From: Andalucia godoyi
Taxonomy: Eukaryota > Discoba > Jakobea > Jakobida > Andaluciidae
Assembly: GCA_009859145.1 (NCBI GenBank)
Contig: VRVR01000059.1
Span: forward strand, 107,732-171,731
Direction of reading: 5' to 3'
DNA length: 64,000 bases
Part shown: positions 50,855 to 61,450 of the stretch, one piece after another
How the letters are laid out: each line of letters starts with the position of its first letter
Numbering within the stretch: the stretch's first letter is position 1
The notes under the pieces: generated by a model
Databases searched by the model: none
The model's input: only the letters and a program-made list of their open reading frames with translations
What the model was told of the DNA's origin: nothing
Made by a program: the position numbers and the translations under genes

Positions 50855-53233
50855 ATGATCATGCTACGATCCGTGTGCAAGCGTGCATTTTTTTCAGTTC
50901 CAAAGCGGCCAATTGCATCGCTTGCGCAGCCATGGCTCCATGCATGCGCTGGCCCGGTTCCCGATGTTCTGGCTGTGCGCTACGCCCCGGTTAAGGGGAG
51001 GCGATTCTACTCGCAGAGCCCCAGTGGTCCAAACATGAATGCGTGGGTGAGCCCAGACGCCCAGCCAGCCGGCGCAAACTTGAAAAAGTTTACGGTGGAT
51101 TTGACACAAAAGGCAAAGGACGGGATTTTGGACCCGGTGATTGGCAGGGACGAGGAAATCAGGCGCATGATTCAGATTTTGAGCAGACGGACGAAGAACA
51201 ATCCTGTGCTGATCGGCAGTGCCGGAGTCGGAAAAACTGCACTGGCAGAGGGCCTTGCGACTCGGATTGTCGACGGACTGGTTCCGGACAGCATGAAGAA
51301 CAAGATTGTCTTGTCGTTGGATGTGGGCTCGCTTGTCGCTGGAACGTCCATGAGGGGGGAATTTGAAGCGAGACTCAAAGGAATCCTGAAGGACATCGAA
51401 AAGGATAAGGACCAGTACATACTGTTCATTGACGAGTTGCACTTGCTTGTGGGTGCCGGCCAGGCCGAGGGCGGTAACATGGACGCAGGAAACATGCTCA
51501 AGCCGGCTCTTGCACGTGGAGAAATTCGCTGTGTTGGGGCGACCACCTTGGATGAGTATCGAAAGTACATCGAGAAGGACGCCGCGCTTGCGAGACGATT
51601 TCAGTCAGTGTATGTTGCGGAGCCAACTGTGGAGGATGCAATCTCCATTCTTCGCGGTATCAAAGAGCGGTACGAAGTCCACCACGGCGTGCGGATTGCC
51701 GACGGTGCTCTTGTGGCTGCTGCGCAGCTTTCGCATCGGTACATCACGGATCGATTTTTGCCAGACAAGGCGATCGACTTGATTGACGAGGCGGCGTCAA
51801 GACTGCGGTTGCAGCAGGAATCCAAGCCTGAACAAGTGGAGGCGCAAGAGAAGAAGATCATTCAGCTCAAAATTGAACGGGAGGCTCTTCGGCAAGAGTC
51901 CGATAAGGCTTCAAAGCAACGGCTGACGACTCTCGAATCAGATTTAGCAGCGCGAGAAAAAGAGTTCAACCAGCTCGTGGGTCAGTGGCAAGCAGAAAAG
52001 AGGAAGCTGGAAGAGGCAAAGTCGTTCAAGCAGAAAATCGAGGCAGCTCGTCGGGAACTGGACAACGCCCAACGAATGGGCAACTGGACGCGTGTTGCGG
52101 AGCTCAATTATTCGGTGATTCCTCATTTTGAGCAGCAGCTTGCGGAGCTGGAGCAACAGCAGCAAGTAGCTGCCGCATCTTCTGCGGGTGGCCGTCTTGT
52201 GTCTTCCACTGTCACAGCGGAGGACATTGCAGCGGTGATTGCCCGACAGACTGGCATCCCCGTAGCGTCGATGGTGCAGACGGAGAGAGACAAGATTCTG
52301 CATCTTGAAGATACGCTGCGAAGCCAAGTGGTCGGCCAAGAAGAGGCTATTCATGCTGTTGCCAATGCCATCCGCTTGTCTCGAGCGGGTCTGAAGTCCG
52401 CGAGCAGACCGATCTCCAACTTTATGTTTGTGGGCCAGTCGGGAACAGGCAAGACGTTGACGGTGCGGGCGATTGCGCAAGCATTGTTTAATTCAGCGGA
52501 TGCAATGACAGTCATCAACATGGCCGAGTTGGGCGACCCCCAGTTGAGCGTGTCCAAGCTTCTGGGAGCATCTGCAGGGTATGTGGGCTATGAGGAGGGC
52601 GGGCTGTTAACCGAGCCTGTTCGACGGAGACCGTACCAAGTGGTCTTGTTTGACGAGTTTGAAAAGGCACACCGTAATGTTCAGCATGTCTTGCTTCGAA
52701 TCATGGACGAAGGGTTCATCACCGATGGGCACGGCCGCAAAGTGGACTTCCGCAACACGCTGATCGTGCTGACCTCGAATCTTGGCTCCGAGGCGCTTGC
52801 AGCGATGCCAGAGAATACCCCACGGAAAGTGCAGAAGGATGCAGTCATGGAAGCAGTCCGCGAGCACTGTGCTCCTGAGTTCATCAACCGAATCGACGAA
52901 ATCATCCTTTTCAATCGCCTGACGATGAAGGACATGCACGCCATTACTGAGTTGCGCATCAAGGAAGTCGCAGCCAACCTCTCCGACCGCGGAATCGGTT
53001 TGAAGGTGGATAGTCTCGCAAAGGATTGGCTGTCTCGTCGCGGCTTCGACCCTGCGTATGGCGCACGGCCGCTTCGACGAGTTCTTCAGCAGAGTCTGCT
53101 GTCACCCCTTGCCGTCAAGATGTTGAATGGCGATGTACCAGAAGGGTCGACCGTGCAAGTAACCTGCAATCCGGTCACCGCAGACGTTGTTGATCTCGAG
53201 CAAGCACTCCAGTTTACCATTTCACCACCTTAA
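50855..53233 (+). CDS. HSP78: Mitochondrial ClpB/HSP78 disaggregase
   Basis: Hsp100 disaggregase expected in the mitochondrial matrix, where it cooperates with Hsp70. The 792-residue product starts [18 protein letters not shown], an Arg-rich presequence running to about residue 50 (GRRFYSQS). The bacterial ClpB N-domain is absent, as in yeast Hsp78 (similar length). NBD1 has Walker [16 protein letters not shown] near residue 121 and [11 protein letters not shown]. The coiled-coil M domain covers ~325-430 ([20 protein letters not shown]). NBD2 has [15 protein letters not shown] near 526, [11 protein letters not shown] and [11 protein letters not shown]. Both ATPase sites look intact. A paired mitochondrial ClpX is encoded 35 kb away. 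Intronless. Confidence 0.95.
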   Translation: MIMLRSVCKRAFFSVPKRPIASLAQPWLHACAGPVPDVLAVRYAPVKGRRFYSQSPSGPNMNAWVSPDAQPAGANLKKFTVDLTQKAKDGILDPVIGRDEEIRRMIQILSRRTKNNPVLIGSAGVGKTALAEGLATRIVDGLVPDSMKNKIVLSLDVGSLVAGTSMRGEFEARLKGILKDIEKDKDQYILFIDELHLLVGAGQAEGGNMDAGNMLKPALARGEIRCVGATTLDEYRKYIEKDAALARRFQSVYVAEPTVEDAISILRGIKERYEVHHGVRIADGALVAAAQLSHRYITDRFLPDKAIDLIDEAASRLRLQQESKPEQVEAQEKKIIQLKIEREALRQESDKASKQRLTTLESDLAAREKEFNQLVGQWQAEKRKLEEAKSFKQKIEAARRELDNAQRMGNWTRVAELNYSVIPHFEQQLAELEQQQQVAAASSAGGRLVSSTVTAEDIAAVIARQTGIPVASMVQTERDKILHLEDTLRSQVVGQEEAIHAVANAIRLSRAGLKSASRPISNFMFVGQSGTGKTLTVRAIAQALFNSADAMTVINMAELGDPQLSVSKLLGASAGYVGYEEGGLLTEPVRRRPYQVVLFDEFEKAHRNVQHVLLRIMDEGFITDGHGRKVDFRNTLIVLTSNLGSEALAAMPENTPRKVQKDAVMEAVREHCAPEFINRIDEIILFNRLTMKDMHAITELRIKEVAANLSDRGIGLKVDSLAKDWLSRRGFDPAYGARPLRRVLQQSLLSPLAVKMLNGDVPEGSTVQVTCNPVTADVVDLEQALQFTISPP

Positions 53234-53583
53234 AAACCCAGTTCTACCACCCGAGCCAGAGGAACCACAGCCGTCGCCGGAAAATCAATATACCACCATT
53301 GTCCATAAGTTTCCGAGCAGCTTGAACACACAAACCCCTTGATTTGCGTTGTCAGTTCATTGGCTTTCCTGCCAGTCGTAAAAAAAAAGACGAATAACAA
53401 ACCAAAAAACCCCGATTTGTGTGCCGTTACTTTCTGGCCGGATTTCCCCCGACACTCGGTGTTCGGACTGTCCGTTCCTCGTTCTCTATTTTCTTTATAA
53501 GGGGGGCTTTCTTCATTTGAATGCATTAAGACCAACGAGAGCTAAAATTCAATAAAGAAGATTAGGTTTAGTGCGCGAGGAAG
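53234..53583. other. HSP78-CEP164 spacer, no gene seen
   Basis: About 350 bp between same-strand genes. A/C-rich at first, then A/T-rich near the CEP164 start with GATTAGGTTTAG. No supported coding sequence. Confidence 0.5.
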
Positions 53584-56168
53584 ATGGCTTCCAAGTCTGT
53601 TGTTCTTGAGGAAGATGTGGACGAGGCATACGAGCCGACACAGGACGAAATTCACGAGTATGCGAAATGGCTTGGTCTGGACCCCGTGGTGGACAAGGAT
53701 CTACTGTGGATCGCCAAAGAAGGTCTCAAGGCACCGCTGCCTGAAAATTGGAAAGCATGCAAAACCGAGCCGGAAGGAGAGATCTACTATTTCAACTTTG
53801 GAACTGGCGAGTCCATTTGGGACCACCCGCTGGATGAGTACTACCGAGATCTCGTCAAGGAGGAAAAGAAAAAGGCTGCGCTAGCGTCCAAGGTGTCGTC
53901 TGCAGGCGGTTTGCGCAAACCTGCTCCTCTCCCTCCGAAGCCGACGCTTCCGTCCATTGATGATATTTCCGAGCCAGAATCCGATGATGCTGTCCTCAAG
54001 AAGGACATTGTGCGGTCTTCTTCGAAAGTCAAAGAACTCCAATCTCTAAAGGACAAGGACAAGGACAAGGACAAGGACAAGGACAAGGATCGCGACAGAG
54101 AGAAAAGGAAAAGGAAAGAGAAAAGGAAAAGGAAAGAGAAAAGGAAAAAGAGGCTAGTCGATTGAGAGAGTTGTTAAAGACACGAGACGAGGAGCTGCGA
54201 GACCGTGATAAGCAAATAGCCCTGCTTCGGTCGAGCGCTTCTGATGGGGAAGAGCTGTCTAAACTTCGTGCCGAACTTAAATCCAAGGGCGCCGTGCAGT
54301 CGCAGGTCGAAGCGGAAGTTACTCGATTGAAGGAGACCGTGAAGAAGCAAGACGAGTCACTGAGGGACCGTGATCAGCAGCTCACTCTTCTACGATCGCG
54401 GGCCACCGACGAGGAAGAGGTATCGAGGCTTCGGTCTGATCTGAAATCGAAGACCAATACGGTTGCGCTATACGAGTCCGAGATATCTCGGCTCAAAGAA
54501 TCTCTGACAAAGCACGAGGAAATGCTGCGAGAGCGGGACCAGCAGCTCAGCCTCCTTCGTTCTCGTGGCTCCAATGAAGAAGAACTTTCCAGAGTTCGAT
54601 TGGACATTGAGGCAAAGAACACAAAATTGTCCCAGCACGAGGCCGAGATCAGTCGATTGAAAGGCCTGCTCAAGCGCCAAGAAGAGACATCCGAGGACTT
54701 GGAGCAGCAACTGACGATTTTGCGCTCTCGTACCGCCAGTGATGACGAACTGACAAGAGCGCGGTCCGAGCTCAAATCCAAGTCCTCTTTAGCTGCACAG
54801 CTTGAGACAGAGTGTGCGCGTCTGAGAGAATCGCTGCGAAAGGAGATCACAACAGTGCAAGATCTGGAGCAGCAGCTTGCATTGCTTCGTGCCCGTTCTG
54901 TTGACGAAGAAGAGTTGACGAAGCTGCGCTCGGAAATTCGATCTAAAAATGCAGCTTTATTGCAACTGGAGAGCGACAGCTTGCGCACGAAAGAGCTGCT
55001 GAAGAGCGAGAACTCGTCGTTGAAAGACGCAGTCCAGAGGAAGGACGACGAACTGCGAGCTGCAGTCGATCAGATTGCGTCCACACGTGCGAACCTCAGC
55101 GAGATGGAGCGCCAAGCTCGAGCGTCATCCGATCTCAATTCCAAGAATGTGACATTGCAGTCAGAGAATGCGCGGTTGAAGGATCTGTTGGAAAAGAAGG
55201 ACAGAGTCCAGTCGCCGGCGACGCAGGAGTCGCAAGTCCGTCCTTCTCGCACCGAACCCCAACGGAGCAACTTCTTCCCCAGTGCCGAAGAAGACGCTAG
55301 TTTGTATGACACCGTGGATCTTCGACTCGATGAGACCCACGATCGCATCAAGTCTGCCCCGGATTCAGTCTTCCGATTGGGAGAATGCGAGCGCATTGAC
55401 CAAGCCAAGAAGTTCTTGCAGTCCTACAAATCCGATTTGAAGAAGAGGCAAGTGGTTTTGAAGTCCCAACAGGCAGCGTTTGCATCCCAGTTTGAGCAGT
55501 CCTCTGGTGGAGACCGCGACGTCATCGATCATCTTCGAAAGTTACTGGAAGTCCAAACGAAGCGATTCAATGACGACGTCAAGCAATTCGAGTCATGTCT
55601 TCGCTGGATCCGTCTTCGCGAAGAACGACTTCGACTGATGGAGTCCTCTCATAATCACTTCGCACCTTCTCCTTCTCCCGCCTCTCCGCTTGTTCCTGAG
55701 AACGATTCGCCGGGGGGTGAATCGGAGCGAAGACTCCTTAGTATCGAGAAGGAGTTGCGCTCCCTTGGCGACAAAATGCAGATATTCTTGAGTGCTGCGC
55801 TTTCCCGCGATGGAGCGCATCCAGCTGCACTGCAGCTTCCGTTTGTCACGTCTGCGTCTCCTCCGCAGAAACCCCTGTCTGCCGCACGCCGAAAGCGAAG
55901 CAGTCGATCGTACAAGCCGCACTCTGAAGATCTGGATGAAACTGCCGTCGAGGCCATGGCTCCTGAATGGCAAGCGTATGTGAAGAAAATGACGAATCCT
56001 ACGTATGGACCAGTCTCTCGTCGGACACTGCATTCCCTGCGAGACTTCCAGACACAACTCTTGTTGTGGGCAAACGAGAATACAGTTTCGGATCAAGTCC
56101 TTCAAGAACATTCAAAATGGCTTCGATCTCTGCGCCGCCAGGTCTCCACGATGAAGAAGTACACATAG
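53584..56168 (+). CDS. CEP164: CEP164-like centriolar distal appendage protein (one frameshift)
   Basis: CEP164 sits on the distal appendages of the mother centriole and is needed for basal body docking and cilium formation. The N-terminal frame (53584-54165) starts MASKSVVLEEDVDEAYEPTQ, has the family EIHEYAKWLGLDPVVDKDLL segment and a WW domain with Trp56 and Trp79 (LPENWKACK, YYFNFGTGESIWDHP). It then enters a Lys-Asp and Lys-Arg repeat and stops. The downstream frame stays open from the same repeat to 56168. It holds a long coiled coil built from ~36-residue repeats (QQLALLRARSVDEEELTKLR), then a CEP164-like block (AKKFLQSYKSDLKKRQ, RWIRLREERLRL) and a C-terminal HSKWLRSLRR. Both halves match CEP164 in order, so this is one gene with a one-base indel near 54100-54150. 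The combined product would be about 860 residues. Confidence 0.85.
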
Positions 56169-56409
56169 CATCGTCAGGTAAAATGTAATGAACTAGGCAG
56201 CCTGTTTTGTGTGTTTAATTAACCAATAAATAAGACAAATTCATTCATTCATGTTTCCACACGGAATTCACCAGGTACACCTTCTTTCACCCCCCGCTCC
56301 TTTTTTTCCCATCGTCGCAAGACGCCAGAATTCCGGTTTTCCAGTTTTAGTACGAACCCCGTACCAGAGCTGCTTGCAACGCGGGCCTGGATGCTATGAT
56401 GCCGCGAAA

Positions 56410-57666
56410 TCATGCTCTCTGCCCATCAAATCTCGGCTTCGGTCCGAAGAACTCGTAGTGCAAACGATCTTCCTTGACGCCCTGCTGACGAAGTCCGCGA
56501 ACCATGTCCACTAAGAATGCTCTGGGTCCACACAGGTAGAAATCTGCGTCCGTGTTTCCTCCACTGAGAAGAATCGCAGACTCTGCGCTCAACAACCCTT
56601 CGACGTGGTACCTGCCTTTATCCTCCGGTCGCGGATTCTGGTACGCGTAGTGGACTTTTGTTGATCCGTGACGCGCTGCGACTTGCTCTACTTCTTCACG
56701 CAAATGCTGCGGCATATGTGATCCATCTCGCACGGCATGGAGCCATGACAGGTTCTGGGCAAAAGACGATGTGCCGGCATCGTGAAGCATGGACAACAGT
56801 GGGGTTAGCCCAACACCCCCTGCAATAAATACTGCCGGCCGATCTTTCAGCTTATCCTTGTGCAAGAAGAACTCTCCGCAAGGAGCAGAGAAGTCCATGA
56901 CGTCTCCTTCTCTTACATGCTGATGGAGATAGTTGGAAATAATCCCGTCTGGAGCTTCCACGTGATTCCGGGGCTCCTTCTTCACGGAGATGCGCAAAGC
57001 AGCAGAGCCTGGAGCCGACGACAGCGAGTAGTTACGCGGGGCAATCGGAGACGGAAATCCAGGGATTTCCTTGGGGTGAACTGCAGTGTACTGTCCCGCC
57101 TTATGGCGCGGTACCTGCCCTGCGTCTTCTGGAGTCCAGTAGAATGAAGTGATGCTGGCAGATTCCGGTACTTTCTTCTGCAACACAAACGACCGCTTTC
57201 CGTTCCAGCCACCGGGCATGCTGCGCATTTCCTTGCAAATTTCCTTTTCGCGGTTGATGCAGATGCCAGCCAGTTGATCGTATGCTTCCTTCCAGGCCCC
57301 GGCAACTTCGGGGGTCAGGGCTGATCCAAGTACTTTTGAAATGGCGCCCATGAGGTTAGCTCCGACTATATCATAATGCGACGGCTGGATATCAAAGCTG
57401 CAGTGCTTCTGCGCAATCACTTCAACTGCCGACGCAAGAGGAGCGAGGTTCTCGATGTTGCTTGCGTATGCAATGACGGCGTCCGCGAGCGCCCGTGGCT
57501 GCGCCAGAGTCACTTGGTGGGCTGGATTGAAAAACGCCTTCACTTCTGGATTGTTCTCAAACATCGATCTGTAGAAGGTCCGCGTAATGTCATCCGCGTG
57601 CTTGGCAACGACCCCGGCAGTGGCCTTTACGATCTTGATTGCCTCTGGATTCATGGACCGAGTCAT
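56410..57666 (-). CDS. Flavohaemoprotein (nitric oxide dioxygenase)
   Basis: Converts nitric oxide and O2 to nitrate using NAD(P)H, protecting against nitrosative stress. The 418-residue product has a globin domain (residues ~5-145) with proximal His88 in IAQKHCSFDIQPSHYDIVG and the B-helix pair FY at 31-32. The FAD-binding domain carries PRNYSLSSAPG near 230-240. The NAD-binding domain carries IAGGVGLTPLLSML and the terminal YEFFGPKPRF. Length and domain order match bacterial and fungal flavohaemoglobins. Starts at 57666 (MTRSMNPEAIK) or at the second Met (57654) are both possible. No targeting signal is evident. The family is patchy in eukaryotes, which often suggests lateral transfer. Intronless. 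Confidence 0.95.
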   Translation of the reverse strand: MTRSMNPEAIKIVKATAGVVAKHADDITRTFYRSMFENNPEVKAFFNPAHQVTLAQPRALADAVIAYASNIENLAPLASAVEVIAQKHCSFDIQPSHYDIVGANLMGAISKVLGSALTPEVAGAWKEAYDQLAGICINREKEICKEMRSMPGGWNGKRSFVLQKKVPESASITSFYWTPEDAGQVPRHKAGQYTAVHPKEIPGFPSPIAPRNYSLSSAPGSAALRISVKKEPRNHVEAPDGIISNYLHQHVREGDVMDFSAPCGEFFLHKDKLKDRPAVFIAGGVGLTPLLSMLHDAGTSSFAQNLSWLHAVRDGSHMPQHLREEVEQVAARHGSTKVHYAYQNPRPEDKGRYHVEGLLSAESAILLSGGNTDADFYLCGPRAFLVDMVRGLRQQGVKEDRLHYEFFGPKPRFDGQRA

Positions 57667-58606
57667 TCTTTTTTTTGTCGACACTCTGTTGACTTTTCCT
57701 CTCTTTTCCGCAGATGCTTATTACGATTATTAACCTTTTCTTTTCCCCGTCTTCTTTTTTTTTTTCCCGTTGGTTGGGATGTCGGGGGGAGAATAATGGG
57801 AAAAAACTGATCGTCCGAAAATGTGTCGAGGAGAGTTTATGTGCGAGTCATTCAGGTCCCTGCAGTTCGTCCTCTGCAGTACAACTCTATTTTTATCTTT
57901 TTCGCACTTCTTTTTAAGAACACACAAGTTCCACGGAAGCAGCGCGGTGTTTTGCAAAGGTCTGCATATACCGACACGCGGAAGCCAGACATGTGCAAAA
58001 CAGAAACGTGAAAACAAAATCAGGATGCTTTTGCTCCAATCTCAACTTTGGTCTGCTCTGATGCTCAATTCCGAGTTATCCGCATGTGGCTCTTTCCGAA
58101 CAGCGTTCCTTCGTTCGTGATGATTCTGCAACCACCCGCCCTTGCTGCTCAAATGTCCAAAAAAAGGAAATGATATCTTCCGCCACTTGGGTGCGCTCGG
58201 AACCGATGTCAGGAAATGGAAGCCTGCATGTCAGATCTTCCGTCGGCAACGTCGGACCAGAATCTGTACAAAATTCCCGACAAAGTTAAAAAAGTTGTAT
58301 AAAAAGAGACGACGATGAAGGAAAGGAATCGGAAAAGACAAAAGGCGACGACCAAATGGAACAGGTCGAACCCCTCTTCGTAAGCAGCCAAAAAGAGAAA
58401 AATCAACCAAGCAAGAGAAAACAAAAACCAAAACACACTACATCATCTCTCGCCGGCCTCCCGAGTCTTGCTTTTTCGCTCATAGAGTGCAAACCCTCTT
58501 CTTCTTTGTCATCTTTTATTTATTTTGTGTGCGTGTTTTTTTTGTTTTTTTTTGTCTCATCGGCTGCCTCTTTTTTGTGATTTGACCCCGTACCGCACTG
58601 TGCGAT
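57667..58606. other. Divergent intergenic region, no gene seen
   Basis: About 940 bp lie between the divergent flavohaemoprotein and H+-PPase starts and should contain both promoters. Poly-T and A-rich tracts are present. Open frames of up to ~100 codons show no domain features, and no RNA gene was recognised. Confidence 0.5.
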
Positions 58607-60871
58607 ATGGCTTCCTTTTCAATAACGTGGGCGACGATAGGCTTGCCCTCTTTGATCGTTGCGGGATTTGGAGCGTGTGTGGCCTCGCTCCTTGCCTATT
58701 TTGTCCTCCAAGAAGATCAGGGAACCCCGGAGATGATCCGCATTTCCAAAGCGATTCGCCAGGGTGCAAAAGCCTTTTTGAGGTACGAGTATTCGGCACT
58801 TGCAATGATGGTTTGTGCGCTGTTTATCCTTGTGACCGCTGCCGTGAACTGGCGAACGGGGATATGCTATCTTGTGGGAGTTAGTTCTTCTGCAACGTGC
58901 GGATACATTGGAATGATGATTGCAGTGCAGGGCAACGTACGCACTGCGAAAGCGGCAGAATCAAGTCTGAATGCTGCACTGCGGGTTGCGTTCAACTCGG
59001 GCTCTGTGATGGGTCTTTGCGTAGTGTCGGTCGCGCTGGCTGCTCTTTCGGTTCTGCTGATGATTTTTGAAGAGAATGCAATCGCGAATGACATCAATGC
59101 ACTGACGGGCTTCGGGATGGGTGCGTCGACGCTGTCCATTTTTGCACGAGTCGGCGGAGGGATCTTCACAAAAGCTGCAGATGTCGGCGCTGATTTGGTC
59201 GCCAAGGTGGAGAAGAACATACCCGAAGACGACGTTCGGAACCCTGCTACCATTGCAGACAATGTTGGCGACAATGTAGGAGATACTGCAGGGATGGGTG
59301 CCGACTTGTTCAGCTCCTTTGCAGGCTCCATTATTGCCTCCTCGCTGCTGGGCTATCAGCAGATCGGGAAAGAAGGCGTCGCTGTCCCATTTTGGATTTC
59401 CGGTGCAGGAATCATCTCGGCAATTATGGGAATGCTGCTTGTGCGTACCAAGGAAGGCGCGACCCAGCACGATCTTCTTCTTGTCCTGCGACGTGCGCAG
59501 ATGTTCGCCGGAATCATTCAGGTTGGTCTGATTGCAGTCGTGGTTGCCGTGTTGGATGTGTCATGGAAATTGTTCGGTTGCATTGTGATTGGTCTCTTTG
59601 CAGGCATCATGGTCGCTGTGTTTTCGGAAATGATGACCTCCGGGTCGTATTACCCAACCCAGTCGATTGTGGGTGCAGGCTTGGCAGGCCCTGCTGGCGT
59701 GGTCATTCAAGGTCTGGCAGTAGGCTACATGGCGTGTGTCATTCCTACGCTGATTGTCGCATCAGTTGTTCTGGCCGCTCTCGAGCTTGCAGGAATGTAC
59801 GGGATTGCGCTTGCCTCTACCGGCGTTCTTTCTACTCTGGGAATCACTCTTGCCACCGATGCTTACGGGCCCGTTTCGGACAACGCTGGCGGGATTGCAG
59901 AAATGGCGCACATGGCTCCGCACGTCCGTGAGAACACGGATGTGCTTGATGCACTTGGCAACACAACGGCGGCTGTTGGAAAGGGATTCGCAGTTGTGTC
60001 TGCGATCCTTACTGGAATCTCGTTGGTTTCCTCTTTTGTGGACAAAGTTGGAATCACCTCGCCGAATCTTGTGACGGACAAGTACGGTCTCGCAGGAATT
60101 CTCATTGGTGCAATGCTTCCGATGTGGTTCTCTGCCATGACAATGACCGCCGTCGCGAAGTCTGCGCAAGGTGTGGTTGTGGAGGTGCGTCGACAGTTTG
60201 CAGAAATCCCAGGACTCTGGGAGGGAACGGCAGAAGCCGATTATGCGTCATGCGTGCGTTCCATCATGATCGCTGCGCTGCATGCCATGTTGTTTCCAGT
60301 TCTTCTCGTCATTCTCGCACCTCTCATCATTGGCATCGGCCTCGGTCCGCAGTGCCTTCTTGGTATGTTGATCGGCATCATCGTGTCCGGTCTTCAACTC
60401 GGCTGCTCGCAGAATACATCTGGAGGCGCGCTGGACAATGCAAAAAAGTACGTTGAGAACGAACTTGGCATGAAAGGCTCGGATTTACACAAGGCGTGTG
60501 TCGTGGGCGACACGCTTGGCGACCCCTTCAAGGATACCTCCGGCCCCGCAATCAACATCCTCGTCAAGTTGTCTGCTTATATTTCTGTCACCTTGGTGCC
60601 AGTGTTCAAAAACCAACGGGATTACTGGTGGGTGTCTCTCATCCTGATTGGGATTCTCATCGTTTTCGTTCCAGTTTGGATGTCGTACGCCCCGAAATGG
60701 GGAGATCTTGGCATCGATGCAGTCCACAAGATGGCTGCGGAGAGAAAAGCCGATATCACCTCGCAGTCCAATGAGTCCGGCCCGGTGGATTCCCGTAGTA
60801 CTACCGAAGCCGACGCGGAAAACGTCGTGTTTACTGAAGTTCCAAATGACCCGATCACCCCCGAAGTCTAA
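58607..60871 (+). CDS. Membrane H+-translocating pyrophosphatase (K+-dependent type)
   Basis: Pumps protons into vacuole-like compartments using pyrophosphate. The 754-residue product has about 16 membrane helices. The substrate-binding motif DVGADLVAKVE occurs near residues 198-208, followed by DDVRNPATIADNVGDNVGD. A second acidic site VGDTLGDPFKDTSGPA is near 630-646. The cation-selectivity motif reads GNTTAAVGKG with Ala at 455; K+-independent enzymes have Lys there, so this is predicted to be the K+-stimulated type I form. The C-terminal ~40 residues are a Ser/Glu-rich cytosolic tail. The N-terminal MASFSITWATIGLPSLIVAG is a membrane helix. Intronless. It would support acidification of acidocalcisome or vacuole compartments. 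Confidence 0.96.
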   Translation: MASFSITWATIGLPSLIVAGFGACVASLLAYFVLQEDQGTPEMIRISKAIRQGAKAFLRYEYSALAMMVCALFILVTAAVNWRTGICYLVGVSSSATCGYIGMMIAVQGNVRTAKAAESSLNAALRVAFNSGSVMGLCVVSVALAALSVLLMIFEENAIANDINALTGFGMGASTLSIFARVGGGIFTKAADVGADLVAKVEKNIPEDDVRNPATIADNVGDNVGDTAGMGADLFSSFAGSIIASSLLGYQQIGKEGVAVPFWISGAGIISAIMGMLLVRTKEGATQHDLLLVLRRAQMFAGIIQVGLIAVVVAVLDVSWKLFGCIVIGLFAGIMVAVFSEMMTSGSYYPTQSIVGAGLAGPAGVVIQGLAVGYMACVIPTLIVASVVLAALELAGMYGIALASTGVLSTLGITLATDAYGPVSDNAGGIAEMAHMAPHVRENTDVLDALGNTTAAVGKGFAVVSAILTGISLVSSFVDKVGITSPNLVTDKYGLAGILIGAMLPMWFSAMTMTAVAKSAQGVVVEVRRQFAEIPGLWEGTAEADYASCVRSIMIAALHAMLFPVLLVILAPLIIGIGLGPQCLLGMLIGIIVSGLQLGCSQNTSGGALDNAKKYVENELGMKGSDLHKACVVGDTLGDPFKDTSGPAINILVKLSAYISVTLVPVFKNQRDYWWVSLILIGILIVFVPVWMSYAPKWGDLGIDAVHKMAAERKADITSQSNESGPVDSRSTTEADAENVVFTEVPNDPITPEV

Positions 60872-61450
60872 TTCGCATTTCGTTCTGCACTGTTGTTGCG
60901 TTTAAATTAAAAAAATAGGTCTGTCTTGGAAGGGGAGTCCTGCTTGTCAATAAAGAAGGTCAGTCGTACTATTGACCTCTCTTGCAGCGTAGTGGTCATC
61001 CTGAAGCCTCGCACCACTTCGCGTTATCCTCCGACATTCTGTCGTGCTTATTGCTGATTTCCCGCGCGCCAAAACATGAATCATTATTGATCATCGGACG
61101 AAGCTGTCACCGAAGACAGATCCAGTTTGGGGAGAGCACCACCTCTGCAATGCAGATTGCTCTGTATCAAAGGACCATCGCTTCTTCTTGCTCTCCGCCT
61201 CCGACGAGAGGGGATCAGCGGAGTTCCTTTGTTCTCGGTATCTTCGGGCATCGCCGGTTTGAGTTTATTGGGAAGATGCCCTCTTTGAAGCCATGAGATG
61301 TTTTTGTCTCTGATAAAAGGTGCTGCTTGAGGGTTCCGTTATTAAAACACGAACGCACAGAAAGTGGTAGAAATAGAGAAAAGCAAAGAATGGTGGGCGA
61401 CGGTAGGAAAATCGTATTTTTGTTTTGAAGTTCAATGCTGGTGCACAAAA
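60872..61450. other. H+-PPase 3' flank and spacer, no gene seen
   Basis: About 580 bp after the H+-PPase stop, up to the right end of the Fanzor-derived element. Short AATAAA-like motifs (TCAATAAAG at 60949) could serve in polyadenylation. No coding signal is seen. Confidence 0.5.
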
